From the NCBI GenBank assembly GCA_916700875.1, contig CAKAKS010000062.1:20654126-20718125 (forward strand): a DNA stretch of 64,000 nt, written 5' to 3'. Shown here piece after piece: positions 39,264-49,639 of the stretch. The notes below the pieces were generated by a model that was not told the DNA's origin, made no database searches, and worked only from the letters and a program-made list of their open reading frames with translations. Source of the DNA: Sebastes aleutianus (taxonomy: Eukaryota; Chordata; Actinopteri; Perciformes; Sebastidae). Made by a program: the position numbers and the translations under genes. The first letter of the stretch is position 1. Each line of letters begins with the position of its first letter.

Positions 39264-39700
39264 GGCTTTGTAATCCTCCTTGTAATGTAACTGAAAAAAA
39301 TATAAATAGTTTCTCTGCAAGAATGTGGTAAATTAGCAAATAAGAGGATGTCCAATAATCAAATTTGCTCTTTTTGCTTAACTAAACCTTTTTCCTCGAA
39401 AGTTAAAAAAAAAACATTTTGCAAGCTGCTTTAATAAGAACACAATTTTAATCCAAACTTTGGCTTTTTTTCCTCACAATTTTGGCTTCAGTGTGCACAT
39501 TAGTCTATTTGTTGCAAGGTTACCACATGTAACCTGTTAACAGTTGAGTTCTAAAGATGCAGCACAACCTTCTTTCAATGCATGAGCTCATGTACAACAT
39601 AACATTAGAGAGAGAAATATGCATATTCATAGACCAACTCTTCACAAAAAGGCCTCACTGTTGTGTGTCTGTCTATGTCTGTCTATGTGTGTGTGTGTGA
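39264..39700. repeat. local duplication copy A3
   Basis: Begins inside the unit at GCTTTGTAATCCTCCTTG and continues to the CACTGTTGTGTGTCTGTC end also seen in A1. It lacks the CA run. Mostly single-base and small indel differences separate the copies. Confidence 0.9.
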
Positions 39701-41221
39701 GAAGGGTTACTCAGGATGAGCGCTCTCGTTTTTAAACGTCCTGGATAATGAACAGATGCTGCAAAAATTAGGAAAGAAACATCGACTCCTCCCAGCAGTG
39801 CCACTTTGGCCCGGTGAACTGGCACACTGGCGCACACACTGGGTTGTCCTCTCCGGAGCTCCTGGTGCTGCTGCTGGGGAACATTAAGGGACTTGGCACG
39901 GCTCTCCTCCAACAGCCTGCCAGCCTCTCTCTCTCTCTCACTCTCTCTCACTCTCTCCGGACTGTGGAGGAAGAGGAGGAGGAGGAGGTGGTGGTGGTGG
40001 TGGAGTATTTTGATAGATGCCCTCTCCCACTGCTCCCACTGGCCTCTCTTTTGGGCTGCCTCCTCAACAAATGCATGCAACTTTTTTTTTTTTATTTGCT
40101 GATGAGGCCAAAAAGAGTATACAGAGGCCTAAAAACTAACTAACACAAAAGTGTAGCTTTTGAAAAACATGTGGCTGAAGTGCAGAGCTGCAGGTTTTTG
40201 ATTCCCACGCGGGACTCTCCTCCTAAATGAATGCACTCACAGGTAGAAGCGCGTGCCAAGTGGAACATGTTGTAATTTAAGGAAGTGGTTTTTATATTGA
40301 GCCGAAAGGACAGAGATTTATTATTAAAAATGAAAAACAACACTGAACGAAAATCAGACTTTATTCCCTGATTTTTAATTGTTAAAAATATTTGACGCAC
40401 TATAATATCAAACGTCCTGACACGACGATATTGTATGTAAATAATAAAAATGTTTTTAATATTTTTGCCTTTTTGTAAAGTGCACAGAGCAAAATTTGCA
40501 GGAGCATAAACCCACAAGTGTTATGTGTAGACTTCACAAATGAGAATTTTTTTAAATGGAAAATTAAGATGTTTTCGATAAATACGTTTATTCATCTTTT
40601 AATCTGTTATAAATTATTTTAAGGGGCTGTACCGGAACAAGCTACAGATTATTTTTTTATGTAATTAAATATTCAAAAATGTGTTGAAATGATCAAACTT
40701 TGTACTTTATCTTGCATCAAATCTAATTGTGTTGACATTTTGTTGAATTTTTAACCGAAACTAATTCAATATATTTAACTATTTTCTATTAATGTCTTCT
40801 ACACAAGAAGTGCTGAATATGACAAAGTCCTTTCTTTACCATCCAAACGTTGACATATACACAGAGATTACATTCCTGTGGACAAGGAAAAAGATCAGCA
40901 AATTGTTTGCTCCAGAAATGTCTCCTCTTGTGTGTTTTTCACTCTACAATTGTGGGGCTATTTATATATATTTTTTTATGTAATAATCAAAACTACACGA
41001 AGCTTCCAGGGCCGAAACCCACAGCTGCTGCCCACGCAGCTTTATTTATTGAATAAAATGGGAAATATTCAGAGTTAAGATATTTCAGTTATTGATATTT
41101 GTATTTATATTAGTCACCATCACCACCACCACCCAAAGCCTGTGTGTGTCCTGACAGCAGAGAGCACCCAGGACATTTTGGGTAACATATGGGTCCCAGG
41201 GCAGAGCTCCAAACTCAGACC

Positions 41222-41264
<43 letters not shown>

Positions 41265-41580
41265 TGTGGTCACCATTTTTTTTTTTAAAAGAAGTAATAT
41301 TTAACATTCATATATCTAAGAATGGTTAAATATCTATGTGTGTGTTTGTGTTGTTTACATAGATTCAATAAACATACAGCCTTGATAATAAATAAATCCA
41401 TATATTTATAATGCAAATAAATGTATGACATAAATATGAGATGCGTGTTTAAAGTTACAGGAGGTGAAGCTGTGAAAGGAGGGCTCGACTTCATAATTCA
41501 TATCTGATGTTTAATGCATTATCGAAAAGATGGAAATCATTGAATCGTTTCATTGAAGAACAAAAAAACACTGTGACTTG
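39701..41580. other. intergenic, no gene seen
   Basis: CT run near 39930-39956, GGAGGT run near 39968-40005, AT-rich DNA at 40250-40800 and a GT run at 41221-41263. No gene is supported. Confidence 0.5.
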
Positions 41581-41589
41581 CACACTTTT

Positions 41590-41875
41590 TGCTAATGTTT
41601 ATAGTATGTTATTGCACACATGCTAGTGTATATAGTGGGTTATTCTATGTTTATAATTTAGATTTTGTTATGCTTGTTGGAGGTATATTTATAGTGTATT
41701 CCAATATTCTTTATATTTTGTATTCTTTTGGATATATTTCTTTAGTGTTGACATGTACATTTTATGTACTGTTCCTGTGCATTGTGTTGATAAACTGCTG
41801 CTGTAACACCATACATTCCCAATTTTGGGATCAATAAAGTACATGTATCTACATCTGTCCTATCTATCTATCTAA
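41590..41875 (+). mobile_element. LINE 3'-end-like fragment ending in TATC repeats
   Basis: Ends with CCCAATTTTGGGATCAATAAAGT followed shortly by (CTAT)n, the usual form of a fish LINE 3' terminus. Only the 3' part is recognisable and there is no reverse transcriptase frame. Confidence 0.5.
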
Positions 41876-41879
41876 ATCA

Positions 41880-43244
41880 AAGATAAATAACGAATATTTA
41901 CATTTATGTGTCAAAGCTGCATTACCTTCTGGCAAAGTTCATTATTTTATTTTACAGAATTAAAAAGATAAAGATCTTTTTCAACAAGTAGGCCTACTAT
42001 TAAATTAACACTGACCTCAGAATAGAAGAGGCATCAAAAATAAATCTTTTTTATTATCTTTATGTCTTGAAGTGACATTGGTTTGTCTTTTCTTTTAGTT
42101 ATTTCTTATATGTATTCACGAAACCTGCAGAGCGAGTGTGTTCTGGAGATGTCTAGACAAAATCTGTGTTCCCCAGCTTCTAAAGCATTGAGTGACAAGC
42201 CCTTTATTTGTTGCAATATTATCATATTGCCAAAAAATATGTATAGATTATTTGGATTTTTACCAAAAGTCTTCTGAATGGAGCAGCAGCTGCAGGAGCT
42301 CTCCGCGGTGCTGAAGCACGTTTCCTCCTCACGTCTCGTCTTAATGATCAAGAGAACATGAAGCAGAGACCTCCATTATTATCCTGATGACCTTGAACGC
42401 ATCAGCTAACCTGCACCGAATCAAAGTTTACACCAAAATTTGTTTGCAATTTATATAATTCCATACAATTTTTTAAAGGCTGCTTTGTAAATTTGAGCTG
42501 TCTGCCAAACATAAATGATGCATTGGCACCAGTTTACCAGTTTATTTCATGAAGGAGAATGACAGCACTGCCCTCTCTATCCTGGCCCAGTTTATGAGAT
42601 AAAGGCCCTGAGGCTCTGGGAGGAACTCCTGCAGGTTGTGGCATCATGTTCAGCCTCAATAACAAACAAGCTGCTGCAGCTTCATGTTTTCATAAATCCT
42701 AATATCCGATGTAAAAACGAATTATAGAGTGTGAAGAGTAAATGCTTATTGGAAAGTTATTTATTGTTGCATGTTGTTCCATATATAGGTTGACACAAAA
42801 AATCAAGTTGCACAGTCTCATTTATTGTCATTTTATTTTTACCACACAGTTGGTTGAATACAAAGTTGAAAGACTTGAATTTCATGAAGAAAAAAAAAAT
42901 GCTCAGCAACACATGGGTTCCCATTCATTTCCATTGACTATTAACATTAATTACAAAAAACAACACAATAAACACGTGCAATAATAATAAGAATGATAAT
43001 AATCATAATAATAATAACCTGTTCAACGTTGCAAAACGAAAATATTGAACCAAAATTGAATTTGAAATAAATAAATAAATAAATAAATACAGTGCAATGG
43101 CTCGATTAGAAGAATAAATATGAATAAATAAGAGTATAAAAAAAATGAGAAAAATGTCTGATTTCATTTTATTTTGATTTTTTTTTTTTTGGAAGTTGAA
43201 CCATTTTGGCCCATTGTTGGGTGTTCACTCCAAAGTGTTTGTGC

Positions 43245-43275
<31 letters not shown>

Positions 43276-43400
43276 TTTGTGTGTGTGTGTGTTGTGTTCG
43301 TGTGTGTGTGTGTGTGTCTTCTGGGCCTTGTTGCTTCTCTCTCTCTCTGTGGTCTCGTTGGGTTTTGCATAGATGCGAAACGATTGATTTGCTGGAGAAC
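41880..43400. other. intergenic 3' of neurod2, no gene seen
   Basis: Unique AT-rich DNA; (AAAT)n at 43066-43090 and a GT run at 43244-43318. A repeat-free segment around 42540-42690 is a possible regulatory block but nothing decides it. Confidence 0.45.
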
Positions 43401-43416
43401 AGACTTTTCTAAAAAC

Positions 43417-45320
43417 AACCCAACTAGCACATTATTAATTATTTTTTATCGGTTCAGTATTTCCCCTCTGCATTTCTTCATATTTCATTATTTGCAAAAA
43501 AAAACACACACAACCTCCCAAATCTGGCACGTACAGGTGCGTAAATATGATTTGCATCAGCTTGTTCATTGATTTATTTCTAATTTCACAAGATTAGAAA
43601 AATCACCTTCAATGTCAAGGTGTATAGCTGTAGCCAGTGATGTAGTGGTAAATACATAACTTCCAGTCATCAAAATGCAAACAACCACCGATACAAACAC
43701 AAATCACACTTTAAAAAAACATCAAATTCCCTCATCATCACAGGTCTTGGTATATGATTTGTTCATCAAATTTCCTATTTTAGAGGTTTATTTTTTTGAA
43801 AAGCTGGATAGAATCAGATTGTGGGACATCACTACTACTACTACTAATAATAATAATAATAATAATAATAAAAATGATACAAATTGTCAATATTTGTGTG
43901 TTTTGAATATGGAATGCACCCAGTTATATGTGTAATTTGATTGTAATGTGTAATTTGATTGTAATGTGATTATATTTTGTATTAATAATCTGAATCTGTA
44001 AAGTAACTAAAGTTGTCAGATAAATGTAGTTCCATTCCATTCCAAATGTAGTTCCATTCCATTCCAAATGTAGTTCCATTCCATTCCATTTAAATGTAGT
44101 GGAGTAAAAAGTCTAATATTGCCCTCTGAGATGTAGTTGAGTAGAAGTAGAAAGTAGCAGAACATGGAAATACTCAAGTAAAGTTGTATTTAAGTACTTA
44201 GTTACATTCCACCACTGAGTACATGTTATACTGTTGTGTTTTTTTAAAAGCATTCTTTACTGCTCCTATGTTGGAATAAAATAATTGTTAATTATTTAAG
44301 TGCAAACTAGTAATGTGTTTTTGATACCTTCACTTTTTTTCTGCATTAAATCATACCGGGATGTTTGCTGAAATTGATTGGATGTGGCACCACAGCCCCA
44401 CCAAGAAAAATGAAAGTAAAAACACTAATGACAACGAGTGCAACATCTCTCCAGAATGCCTAAATCCTGGCAGGGTAAGCTTGTTACAAAGTGTGCGTTG
44501 TGTTAGATTGTTGATTGCAAGAACAGGCTTTTTAAAAACAACCCAACTAGCACATTATTATTTATTTTTTATCGGTTCAGCATTTCCTCTCTGCATTTCT
44601 TTATATTTCATTATTTGCAACAACGAAAAAAAAAACACAACCTCCGATATCTGGCACGTGGTGTACAGGTGCGTAAATGTGATTTGCATCAGCTTGTTCA
44701 TTGATTTATGGGGCTTCTTATGATGGGACTTATCTCGATTTTAATTGTGAAAAAACGCGTTGAGTTCATCATAAAATGTCCACCAAGCTTGTTAGAAGGT
44801 GTATATTTTGTATTAATAATCTGAATCTGTAAAGTAACTAAAGTTGTCAGATAAATGTAGTGGAGTAAAAAGTCTAATATTGCCCTCTGAGATGTAGTTG
44901 AGTAGAAGTAGAAAGTAACAGAACATGGAAATACTCAAGTAAAGTAGAAGTACTTAGTTACATTCCACCACTGAGTACATTTTATACTGTTGTGTTTTTT
45001 AAAAGCATACTTTACTGCTCCTGTTGGAATAAAATAATTTTTAATTCTTTAACTGTAAAGTAGTAATGTGTTTTTGATACCTTCACTTTTTTAGAGGTTT
45101 ATTTTTTGAAAAGCTGGATAGAATCAGATTGTGGGTCTCCACTACATCTCTGACTATAAGCAAAAGAAAAGCAAAATAAATGAAAGTAAAAACACTAATG
45201 AGTGAAACATCTCTCCAGAATGCCTAAATCCTGGCAGGGTAAGCTTGTTAGAAAGTGTGCGTGTGTTATAGATTGTTGATTGCAAAGGGAGACGCACGAT
45301 GGGCTTCTTCCAGTCAATCA
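43417..45320. repeat. cluster of duplicated blocks downstream of neurod2
   Basis: AACCCAACTAGCACATTATT with ATCGGTTCAG and GTGATTTGCATCAGCTTG-type text is at 43417-43577 and 44530-44710. TGTATTAATAATCTGAATCT with AGTAACTAAAGTTGTCAG is at about 43977-44330 and 44812-45085. AAATCCTGGCAGGGTAAGCT is at 44463, 45227 and 45572. AAATGCAAACAACCACCGAT is at 43674 and 45320. The order is shuffled, so there were several duplication rounds. Confidence 0.85.
44741..44773 (-). pseudogene. duplicated neurod2 C-terminal fragment (last ten codons and stop)
   Basis: On the minus strand this reads YDELNAFFHN followed by TAA, identical to the last codons of neurod2 at 45698-45666. The bases before it (AGTTCATCATAAAATG on +) diverge at once, so only the tail was copied along with 3'-flank blocks. 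Confidence 0.85.
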
Positions 45321-45433
45321 AAATGCAAACAACCACCGATACAAACACATATCACACTTTAAAAAACATCAAATTCCCTCATCATCACAGGTCTTGGTAT
45401 ATGATTTGTTCATCAAATTTCCTTTTTTAGAGG

Positions 45434-45439
45434 TTTATT
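45434..45439 (-). terminator. candidate poly(A) signal of neurod2
   Basis: TTTATT on + is AATAAA on the neurod2 strand, 227 bases past the stop. It lies within the duplicated 3'-flank block, so nearly the same signal recurs at about 45100 and 43789. Which is used cannot be told. Confidence 0.35.
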
Positions 45440-45665
45440 TTTTTGAAAAGCTGGATAGAATCAGATTGTGGGTGTCCACTACATCTCTGACTAATAGCAA
45501 AAAAGAAGAGCAAAATAAATGAAAGTAAAACACACTAATGACAACGAGTGAAACATCTCTCCAGAATACCTAAATCCTGGCAGGGTAAGCTTGTTATAGA
45601 AAGTGTGTTATAGATTGTTGATTGCAAAGGGTTAAAGACGCACGATGCATGGGGCTTATTTGATT

Positions 45666-46754
45666 TTAATTGTGAAAAAACGCGTTGAGTTCATCATACA
45701 CGGGGGCCCTGTCGTGGTGTAAGTGCATGTCGTGGTAAGGCAGGACGTTTTCCGAGTGAATGCCGCTCCGAGGCCCCGAGGGGCCAAACACCAGGTTGTG
45801 GGCCCCTGCGGGTCTGGATCCAGGCAGGCCGGAGTAATGCATAGAGTAGTGGTACCCCTTCTCGTTATCTGGGGATGTGGTGCCTTGGTGCTTCAGGGAA
45901 AAGTTGCCATTGACGCACACCGGTGGGCTGAGTGGCCCCTCGTACTCAGGGCTGTTATACTCCGGTGATGCGCTCCCACCGTACTCGTAACCCGAGTATC
46001 CGTGCGTCCTCAGCGGATGCGAGTTCGAGCCCGCAGCCTGGCAGTTCAGAGGACTGGCGAGACGCGCGCACTGGTACGGGTATGAATGCATGGAGAAGGA
46101 GCCGGACGCATATCTCCCTCCGTCCTGACACTGCTGCTCGGTGAGGAAATTGCGTGAGTTGAGCTGCAGGCAACCAGCCACCAGGTTGGTAGTAGGCTGA
46201 GATAAACCTTTGCAGAGAGTCTGCACGTAGGCCACCAGGTCTGGCCTTTTCCCAGAGCGCAGTATCTCCGACAGCGCCCAGATGTAGTTCTTCGCCAACC
46301 TGAGCGTCTCTATTTTGGACAGTTTTTGCGTCTTGGAGTAGCATGGAACAACTTTACGCAGATTGTCGAGCGCAGAGTTCAGGTCGTGCATGCGGGTCCT
46401 CTCGCGCGCGTTGGCTTTAGTGCGCCTCACCTTGGAGCGCTCCACACGCGCTGGAGTCATTTTGCGCTTCTTGGGGCCTCTCTTCTTGGGTCTGTCTCCA
46501 TCTGCTGCATCCTCTCCTCCTTCGTCCTCCTCTTCCTCCACCTCGTCGTCGTCGTCGTCTTCTCCACCGTGCTCGGACTGCGTCCTGCTGCCTCCTCTCA
46601 GCTCGGATTCCTCCCCGTCGTCCAAAGTGTCATCCTGATCGTCGTCTTTGAGTTTGGAGACGTCGTCGTCGTCGTCGTCAGTGTCCTCCGCCCAGCCTGC
46701 GTATTTCTGCACGTCTGGAAGCAGCGACGGGTCACTGAAAAGCCTCGTCAACAT
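45666..46754 (-). CDS. neurod2: neurod2, neurogenic differentiation factor 2 (bHLH activator)
   Basis: Neuronal bHLH transcription factor that pairs with E proteins on E-boxes in the nucleus and drives neuronal differentiation (family knowledge). 362 residues in one exon, close to the mammalian length. Start MLTRLFSDPSLL is the conserved NeuroD2 beginning; the frame is open 40 codons further upstream, but a splice acceptor (CTCTCCAG|AGCCACAATG) lies between, so this ATG is chosen. Acidic tract 25-85 (Asp/Glu runs); nuclear signal RPKKRGPKKRK at 88-98; bHLH about 111-165 with ANARERTRMHDLN and KLSKIETLRLAKNYIWALSE; NeuroD C-terminal domain with GKRPDLVAYVQTLCKGLSQP and TTNLVAGCLQLNSRNFLTEQ; end VYDELNAFFHN. 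SPEYNSPEYEGPLSPP is the serine/proline-rich part. The acidic tract is partly GTC/GAC triplet repeat. Confidence 0.98.
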   Translation of the reverse strand: MLTRLFSDPSLLPDVQKYAGWAEDTDDDDDDVSKLKDDDQDDTLDDGEESELRGGSRTQSEHGGEDDDDDEVEEEEDEGGEDAADGDRPKKRGPKKRKMTPARVERSKVRRTKANARERTRMHDLNSALDNLRKVVPCYSKTQKLSKIETLRLAKNYIWALSEILRSGKRPDLVAYVQTLCKGLSQPTTNLVAGCLQLNSRNFLTEQQCQDGGRYASGSFSMHSYPYQCARLASPLNCQAAGSNSHPLRTHGYSGYEYGGSASPEYNSPEYEGPLSPPVCVNGNFSLKHQGTTSPDNEKGYHYSMHYSGLPGSRPAGAHNLVFGPSGPRSGIHSENVLPYHDMHLHHDRAPVYDELNAFFHN

Positions 46755-46892
46755 TGTGGCTCTGGAGAGGAAATGAATCAGAAAATGAGGCCTCACAAGC
46801 ATATAGGAATGAAAAAAAAAAAAACGATGACATTTCTTATCATGACTCCAGAAGTTAAACTTACTATTACGCACGTATAAACACCTGGATAT

Positions 46893-47083
46893 TGGAGCTA
46901 AATCGAAATTCCACTGAAGATATTAAAGTGTGAGGTCAATAAAAGTCATTATTAGTGACGTTCTGTTATAAAATATACCCGAGTCGTTATTTTTTTTCCT
47001 AAAGGACAAACAGTGTCAATTTGGGGGAAATAAAAAAGTAGAGAGCTCTTCAAGCTTCGCATTGAGTTACAGCCAGACGGATA
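46893..47083. repeat. duplication block B, copy 1
   Basis: AAGTGTGAGGTCAATAAAAG through CCTAAAGGACAAACAGTGTC to CAGACGGAT. Copy 2 is at about 48908-49066 with small differences. Together with block A (the neurod2 start region) it formed a tandem unit A-B-A-B. Confidence 0.85.
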
Positions 47084-47225
47084 AGCAGCGACGGGTCACT
47101 GAAAAGCCTCGTCAACATTGTGGCTCTTGGAGAGGAGAAGAGAGAAAGGAAAGGAATCGAAAAATGAGGCCTCACAAGCATATAGGAATTAAAAAGACGA
47201 TGACATTTCTATCATGACTCTGAAA
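47050..47225 (-). pseudogene. neurod2 start-region duplicate 1 (ATG, splice acceptor and 12 codons)
   Basis: Minus-strand ATG at 47118-47116 encodes MLTRLFSDPSLL exactly as the gene, then switches to unrelated codons and stops at 47052-47050 (22 residues). The upstream acceptor-like CTCTCCAAGAGCCACA is kept with one added base. The rest to 47225 matches the intron next to the real ATG (TGAGGCCTCACAAGCATATA). Confidence 0.9.
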
Positions 47226-47236
47226 CCCTCTGACTA

Positions 47237-47603
47237 TCCTCCTGGGAACCGAGTTAAAAAAAGAGTCTTCCAATTACTTTTTTTTGTGATTTCCTTCCTA
47301 TTTAGGGTTAAAAGAAAATCTTAACAATTTAGGCTTTTTAAACTTTATTTGTATTATACTACAGGACTATTTCTGTGTGAAAAGACTAAAGAAAATGAAC
47401 AGATTATGGCTATACAGTGATATTAAACCAAGAATACATTCAAATGTATAAAAAAAAAAAACACATGCCATATCACTGGAAAGCCCATGATGTCCTCTTT
47501 ACAATACACCAGGGGTTGATAGAGTAGATCAAAAGAGTAAGAGGATATGCATGTGGACAAAATGTCCACTACAGAGGACACATGTCAATGGGTCTCAGGA
47601 GGA
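47237..47603 (+). mobile_element. 367-bp miniature transposon, copy 1 (TCCTCCTGGGA ends, TA target)
   Basis: Ends TCCTCCTGGGAACC and GGGTCTCAGGAGGA, flanked by TA on both sides (47235-47236, 47604-47605). It contains GTCCACTACAGAGGACACAT. A second copy lies in opposite orientation at 48445-48809. TA targets suggest Tc1/mariner-type mobilisation (inference). Confidence 0.75.
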
Positions 47604-47639
47604 TATAGGAATAAAGAGACGATGACATTTTTATCATGA

Positions 47640-48008
47640 CTCTGAAACCTTCTGTCCAAGGCTGGCGAAAAGTCATTTTCGAGATGGTCCCTTTGGAATA
47701 TCTCACAAATATATTATACATGCCAAAGTAGATCAGTTCCACAATATTTGGCAGCCCTATCTGAATTATATTGGACCTGATCTCTCTTCCATTATCTCAC
47801 AAGGAGTCTCTTGAACATGAACTCATACATCCTGTGACATCCCTGCACTATGGACTATTTCCTATATGACCTCCTTTATACATTTTTTTTTGATCTGAGC
47901 TGTACCAGTGTTTGTTGTTGTTTTTTATTTTTATTTTTTTTATTTTTTTTTATTCTTATTGTGTTTGTGAAAACAAGAAAACCCAATAAACATATTAGTG
48001 AAAAAAAA
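47640..48008 (+). mobile_element. LINE-like 3' fragment ending in A-tail
   Basis: Ends CCAATAAACATATTAGTG followed by A9. The forward frame near 47680 reads FEMVPLEYLTNILYMPKQ, reminiscent of an L1-type ORF2 C-terminus. It is inserted between two fragments of the neurod2 start-region duplication. Confidence 0.45.
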
Positions 48009-48011
48009 ACC

Positions 48012-48172
48012 AAAACATTGTGGCTCTGGCGATGAGAAGAGAAAGGGGGAATCGAAAATGAGGCCTCACAAGCATATAGGAATAAAAGAAACGATGACAT
48101 TTCTATCATGACTCCAAAACACAGAGGTTAAACTCACTATTGCGCACCTATATCGAAATTCCACTGAAGATA
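48012..48172 (-). pseudogene. neurod2 start-region duplicate 2 (ATG and splice acceptor only)
   Basis: ACATTGTGGCTCTGG on + matches the gene at the ATG and acceptor, followed by TGAGGCCTCACAAGCATATA, TCATGACTCCA and CGAAATTCCACTGAAGAT as in 46752-46920. Coding bases beyond the ATG are replaced by the LINE A-tail. Confidence 0.85.
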
Positions 48173-48175
48173 TCA

Positions 48176-48907
48176 TTGGATTGGAATAGCTGCACTCTTT
48201 ACATCCGTCAATCCTCTAACAAATCCTCATTCAAATACCATCTACTGTAAGAATACATTACTTAAGCAGCTGATCGATAGTCCAGTGTTATATGGTCATT
48301 TATGGTTTTTCTTTTGTTCCTTTTCCCTGATGATGATGTGCCTTGAGGCTTTAAATGGTTGTGGAAGATTGTGTATGAATGTGAAATGTATATATGTTTG
48401 GAAAATTTGAATGTTATAGTGTAACACAAATATGATGTTGTGTATCCTCCTGGGACCCATGTGTCCTCTGTAGTGGACATTTTCTCCACATGCATATCCT
48501 TTTACTCTTTTGACTTACTCTATCAACCCCTGGTGTATTGCAAAGAAGACATCCTAGGCTTTCCAGTAATATGGTGTTTTTTTTTAATCAAGTTGAATGT
48601 ATTCTTGGTTTAATATCACTCTACTGTTAATTTTTTTCGTCTTTTCACACTGAAATGGTCCTGTGGTCCACTCCAGTGGACATGCTGTAAAATAAAAAAT
48701 AAAGTTTAAAAATCCTAAATTGTAAGATTTTCTTTTAACCCTAAATAGGAAGGAAATCACACAAAAAAAGTAATTGGAAGACTCTTTTTTTACTCGGTTC
48801 CCAGGAGGATATATGTGATAAATTAATGTACTTGATTTCGGACCCCATGCAGGAAGACTAGCTGGTGGTATCAGCTAATTGGGATTAAAATAAATAAATA
48901 AATAAAT
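48176..48907 (+). mobile_element. L2-like LINE 3' end with (AAAT)n tail, split by a miniature transposon
   Basis: GACCCCATGCAGGAAGACTA, then AGCTAATTGGGATTAAAATA and (AAAT)n is the typical 3' terminus of fish L2-type LINEs. The second TCCTCCTGGGA element (48445-48809) sits inside it. It interrupts the A-B duplication between GAAGATAT and CAAAGTGTGAGG. Confidence 0.6.
48445..48809 (-). mobile_element. 365-bp miniature transposon, copy 2 (inverted)
   Basis: Ends TCCTCCTGGGACCC and GGTTCCCAGGAGGA with flanking TA (48443-48444, 48810-48811). It is an inverted match to 47237-47603 over its full length with scattered differences. The two copies could fold on each other. Confidence 0.75.
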
Positions 48908-49066
48908 AAATATCAAAGTGTGAGGTCAATAAAAGTCATTATCAGTGACGTTCTTGTTATAAAATATATCGTTATTTTTTTTCCTAAAGGACAAACAGTG
49001 TCAATTTGGGGGGAAATAAAAAGGAGAGAGCTCTTAAAGCTCCTCGCTGAGTTACAACCAGACGGA
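48908..49066. repeat. duplication block B, copy 2
   Basis: Matches 46915-47083 (GTGAGGTCAATAAAAGTCAT, CCTAAAGGACAAACAGTGTC, CAGACGGAT). After it the sequence continues as CCACATTTAATTCCCTGCTG, probably the ancestral junction. Confidence 0.85.
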
Positions 49067-49496
49067 TCCACATTTAATTCCCTGCTGTCATCCGTGTGCC
49101 CTGTCGCGTCCTCTCGCAGCGGGTCCCAGCATCAGGGGCCACATTACAGGTCCCATGGGGGCCCCCACTTTCACTCCTCCTGACGCCCATATATATACAA
49201 TCCTGGCTGCATTCCAGCACTATTCATCCTACCACACCACACCGTACACCTCATGCTCCTCAGAGGAGGAGGCAAAAAAAGGGGGATTTTATTTAATTGA
49301 TAGGCTGTAGCTCCGTTTAAAGTCACGCTTTGATTATTAAATTAACGCTCACAGACATCGTCCGAACTGAAGCTGTAAAAAAAAAAGCTTTGAGAGCAAT
49401 TTTAACATCAGGGCCTTTAAGAAACAAGAACCAAGAGCCTAAAGAATTATTATTCATAAAAAAATATGAAAAATATCTAACTTTGAATAATGTTAT

Positions 49497-49575
49497 ATAA
49501 TAATAATAATAACAATAATAATAATAATAATAATTATTATTATTATTATTGTAATAATTATAATAATAAATATAT
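49497..49575. repeat. (AAT)n/(ATT)n compound microsatellite
   Basis: A run of AAT units followed by ATT units, self-complementary, in the neurod2 intron. The Asn/Tyr-rich frame over it is an artefact. Confidence 0.9.
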
Positions 49576-49639
49576 ATTTTTCCAGGCAAAATATGCTTCT
49601 AAAATATTTCGAAAAAATATCTCAAAATCATTCTATAGG

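Noticed and set aside
46755..46874. 40-codon N-terminal extension of neurod2
   Set aside because: A splice acceptor lies seven bases before the conserved MLTRLFS start; the upstream frame is intron and includes a poly-Phe stretch from an A-run.
46326..46880. 184-codon plus-strand frame
   Set aside because: Shadow of the neurod2 coding exon on the opposite strand; Val/Ser runs mirror the Asp/Glu codon repeats.
45666..49066. Assembly artefact as sole explanation of the neurod2 end duplications
   Set aside because: Copies differ by substitutions and indels and carry distinct insertions with target duplications, which a simple assembly echo would not produce; long reads would still settle it.
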